Positions 62,800 through 64,000 of a DNA stretch of 64,000 bases are shown here, one piece after another. The stretch is from the NCBI GenBank assembly GCA_017449975.1, contig JAFSYK010000091.1, positions 1 through 64,000 on the forward strand, read 5' to 3'. The notes beneath the pieces were generated by a model that saw only the letters and a program-made list of their open reading frames with translations, had not been told where the DNA came from and searched no databases. This stretch comes from Bacteroidales bacterium. Its GTDB lineage: Bacteria > Bacteroidota > Bacteroidia > Bacteroidales > P3. The stretch's first letter is position 1. Every line of letters begins with the position of its first letter. A program made the position numbers and the translations under genes.

Positions 62800-63003
62800 C
62801 TATTTTTCAATTCTTACTAATTCACTTAATTCCACTTCCAGCAACTTCGCAACCTTGATGAAAGTCTCCATCGGTGGCTGACAGGCGTTGGTACACCACT
62901 TGGACACGGTGGTCGGTGCACAGCCTAATTGTTCTGCCAGCCACTTGTTGGTACGCTTCTTCTCAGCTAAAACCACTTTGATTCGATTAATGTCTTTATC
63001 CAT
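62800..63003 (-). CDS. XRE-family HTH regulator of the BREX operon
   Basis: A 67-aa single-HTH protein: DINRIKVVLAEKKRTNKWLA, EQLGCAPTTVSKWCTNACQP, then PPMETFIKVAKLLEVELSEL. The HTH spans residues ~16-45. It is the first gene of the minus-strand operon, 24 bp before the 628-aa gene, with a -7 box 26 bp upstream. Small XRE proteins in this place commonly repress their own operon; that function is inferred. Confidence 0.85.
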   Translation of the reverse strand: MDKDINRIKVVLAEKKRTNKWLAEQLGCAPTTVSKWCTNACQPPMETFIKVAKLLEVELSELVRIEK

Positions 63004-63028
63004 TTTGACTTTTTCAAAAATTACGATG

Positions 63029-63036
63029 CAAAGATA
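63029..63036 (-). promoter_or_regulatory. -7 promoter box of the BREX/defence operon
   Basis: Minus-strand TATCTTTG 26 bp before the XRE start; a TTTTG about 22 bp further upstream may be the -33 element. Confidence 0.6.
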
Positions 63037-63247
63037 CTTTTTTTTATAATATACCGTTCAAAATATGTCAATTATTATCACTTTCGTTCACTAAATATCC
63101 ATTTTCACCACTTCCATGTCAAAGAATTGCCGCTAAATGTTTTAGAAACACCATAATACAATGCTTATTAGTCACTTTCTGTTTTCGTTTTGGCAAGCTC
63201 TACCCAAGGTGCAGGCAAGGACTTGGCAAGCTGTTGGCATACTCTTA

Positions 63248-63276
63248 GCATACTCAAACCGGCCTTTTGAGTATGC
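63248..63276. promoter_or_regulatory. Palindrome GCATACTCAAA - 7 bp - TTTGAGTATGC
   Basis: Perfect 11-bp arms around CCGGCCT, preceded by another GGCATACTC word. Could be a regulator-binding site or a small hairpin. Confidence 0.45.
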
Positions 63277-63450
63277 CATCACTATGCGAACACGATGCGA
63301 AGTGCGAGAGAAGGGTATGGGATGCTTGTTCCGGCTGAAGTTGGTTGACAGATGTTTACCGTTACGACTGTTTTCTGTTGACAAGGAGGAACCAAAAGTC
63401 TCTAAAGGAACACTAAAGGAGGGGTAAAGGAGGATGTCAGTTCTATATCC

Positions 63451-63517
63451 AAAAATACTGAGTTTTTTCCAAAATTGAAGAAAAATATCGATTTTGGAAA
63501 AAACTCAACGTATTTTT
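63451..63517. promoter_or_regulatory. Long inverted repeat upstream of the DUF234-type ATPase
   Basis: Left arm AAAAATACTGAGTTTTTTCC + AAAAT, right arm ATTTTGGAAAAAACTCAACG + TATTTTT: about 25-bp arms with few mismatches around a 15-bp centre. It ends 15 bp before the -7 box at 63532, in the position of the -33 element, so it may be an operator. Confidence 0.6.
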
Positions 63518-63531
63518 CAAGATTTATTTCT

Positions 63532-63539
63532 TATCTTTG
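63532..63539 (+). promoter_or_regulatory. -7 promoter box of the right-edge ATPase
   Basis: TATCTTTG, 24 bp before the ATG at 63564. Confidence 0.6.
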
Positions 63540-63563
63540 AAAACGGATTACACTACAAATGAT

Positions 63564-64000
63564 ATGGATAAACTGATTGGTAGAGAACAGGAAATCAGAC
63601 TACTGAAGGAATACACCTCTTCAGAAAGGCCGGAGTTTGTGGCCATATATGGCAGAAGACGCGTCGGAAAAACGTTCCTCGTCAACCAATTGTTTGGCAG
63701 GAAGCTGTCTTTTTCGATGACAGGTGTCCTCGATGGCACCAAGGATGAGCAGATGGAGGCTTTCGTAGATGCCATGCAGGAATATAGCGGCGAGCTGGTT
63801 GAAAAGCCAAAGACATGGATGGAGGCTTTCCGTGTGCTGAAAGCGTTCTTGAAGAAAAAGGCAGAACTGAAGCAACGATGCATCGTGTTTCTCGACGAAC
63901 TGCCTTCGATGGACACGCAGCGTTCAGGATTTGTCCGGGCACTGGGGTATTTCTGGAACAGTTGGGCCTCGCTGCAGGACAACTTGACGCTGATTGTATG
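63564..64000 (+). CDS. DUF234-type AAA ATPase, 3' end off the right edge
   Basis: The first ~145 codons of an ATP-binding protein of the prokaryotic STAND-like ATPase_2/DUF234 family. It opens MDKLIGREQEIRLLKEYTSS, then Walker A AIYGRRRVGKTFLVNQLFG and Walker B CIVFLDELPSMDT. Full members are ~450-520 aa with a C-terminal DUF234/PD-(D/E)xK-like part, which is not visible. Members are frequent, scattered accessory genes in Bacteroidota of unclear role. GC content rises again here compared with the BREX genes, so it may mark the far side of the island or a separate insertion. Confidence 0.85.
   Translation, partial: MDKLIGREQEIRLLKEYTSSERPEFVAIYGRRRVGKTFLVNQLFGRKLSFSMTGVLDGTKDEQMEAFVDAMQEYSGELVEKPKTWMEAFRVLKAFLKKKAELKQRCIVFLDELPSMDTQRSGFVRALGYFWNSWASLQDNLTLIV

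Larger units (their letters stand above)
63004..63563. other. Divergent control region between the BREX operon and the ATPase gene
   Basis: 560 bp without a supportable gene. It holds the operon promoter (63029-63036), a palindrome (63248-63276), a GC-richer middle with GGCAAGCT / TTGGCATACTC words, a long AT-rich inverted repeat (63451-63517) and the promoter of the right-hand ATPase gene (63532-63539). Two short open frames across 63161-63427 carry no family features. Confidence 0.6.

Noticed and set aside
63161-63427. Short plus-strand gene in the divergent control region
   Set aside because: No family features, weak start, and it crosses a palindrome; the opposite strand is equally open.

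Overview
This window comes from a Bacteroidota chromosome, most likely order Bacteroidales (a gut or oral Prevotellaceae/Muribaculaceae-like organism). The evidence is type IX secretion PorP/SprF and PD40-OmpA envelope proteins, a PurL with fused glutaminase domain, zinc-free L31 protein, and -7 boxes of the form TAnnTTTG (seen on the minus strand as CAAAGATA or CAAAGGTA) just upstream of many starts. The genus cannot be fixed from sequence alone.

Region 1 (1-40.6 kb) is GC-rich housekeeping DNA: dnaK (partial), murF, a tripartite hipB-hipS-hipT module, tRNA-Pro(GGG), an OmpA/PD40 protein, lon, rpmE2, a PlsC-like acyltransferase, purL, mutT, a TSCPD protein, two lipoproteins, carbonic anhydrase, an EamA transporter, pepD, ferredoxin, a PorP/OmpA pair, tsaD, tamB, ispE, an OmpA-family protein, fba, uvrA and mnmE. 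Small mobile or decayed pieces are scattered through it. They include a lipoprotein gene caught between two copies of the tRNA-Pro 3' end, a 164-bp MITE-like element with 17-bp perfect inverted ends, three copies of a ~102-bp palindromic repeat (two flanking the EamA gene), and a decayed Dam/KilA-N/TSCPD cluster. Short simple repeats typical of the intergenic spaces also sit in frame inside murF, purL, uvrA and an ompA-like gene.

Region 2 (40.6 kb to the right edge) is visibly AT-richer and is a defence island. It opens with two AlbA_2 (Schlafen-like) genes bracketed by three ~100-bp direct repeats, with a leftover alternative C-terminal winged helix downstream of the first. From 63.0 kb leftward to 44.8 kb eleven minus-strand genes lie within 33 bp of each other or overlap: XRE regulator, 628-aa protein of unknown function, BrxP-like PAPS-reductase/ferredoxin protein, BrxC-like ATPase, PglZ, short BrxL-like ATPase, 67-aa cysteine-rich protein, cysteine desulfurase, 138-aa hypothetical, OLD-family ATPase/TOPRIM nuclease and UvrD-like helicase. 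The BrxP-BrxC-PglZ-BrxL core is the gene set of type 4 BREX. The cysteine desulfurase plus PP-loop/Fe-S protein suggest sulfur-based DNA modification of the phosphorothioate kind, and the nuclease/helicase pair resembles Gabija. The layout suggests one composite modification-plus-restriction operon. That functional reading is inference. A DUF234-type ATPase gene behind a long inverted repeat runs off the right edge.
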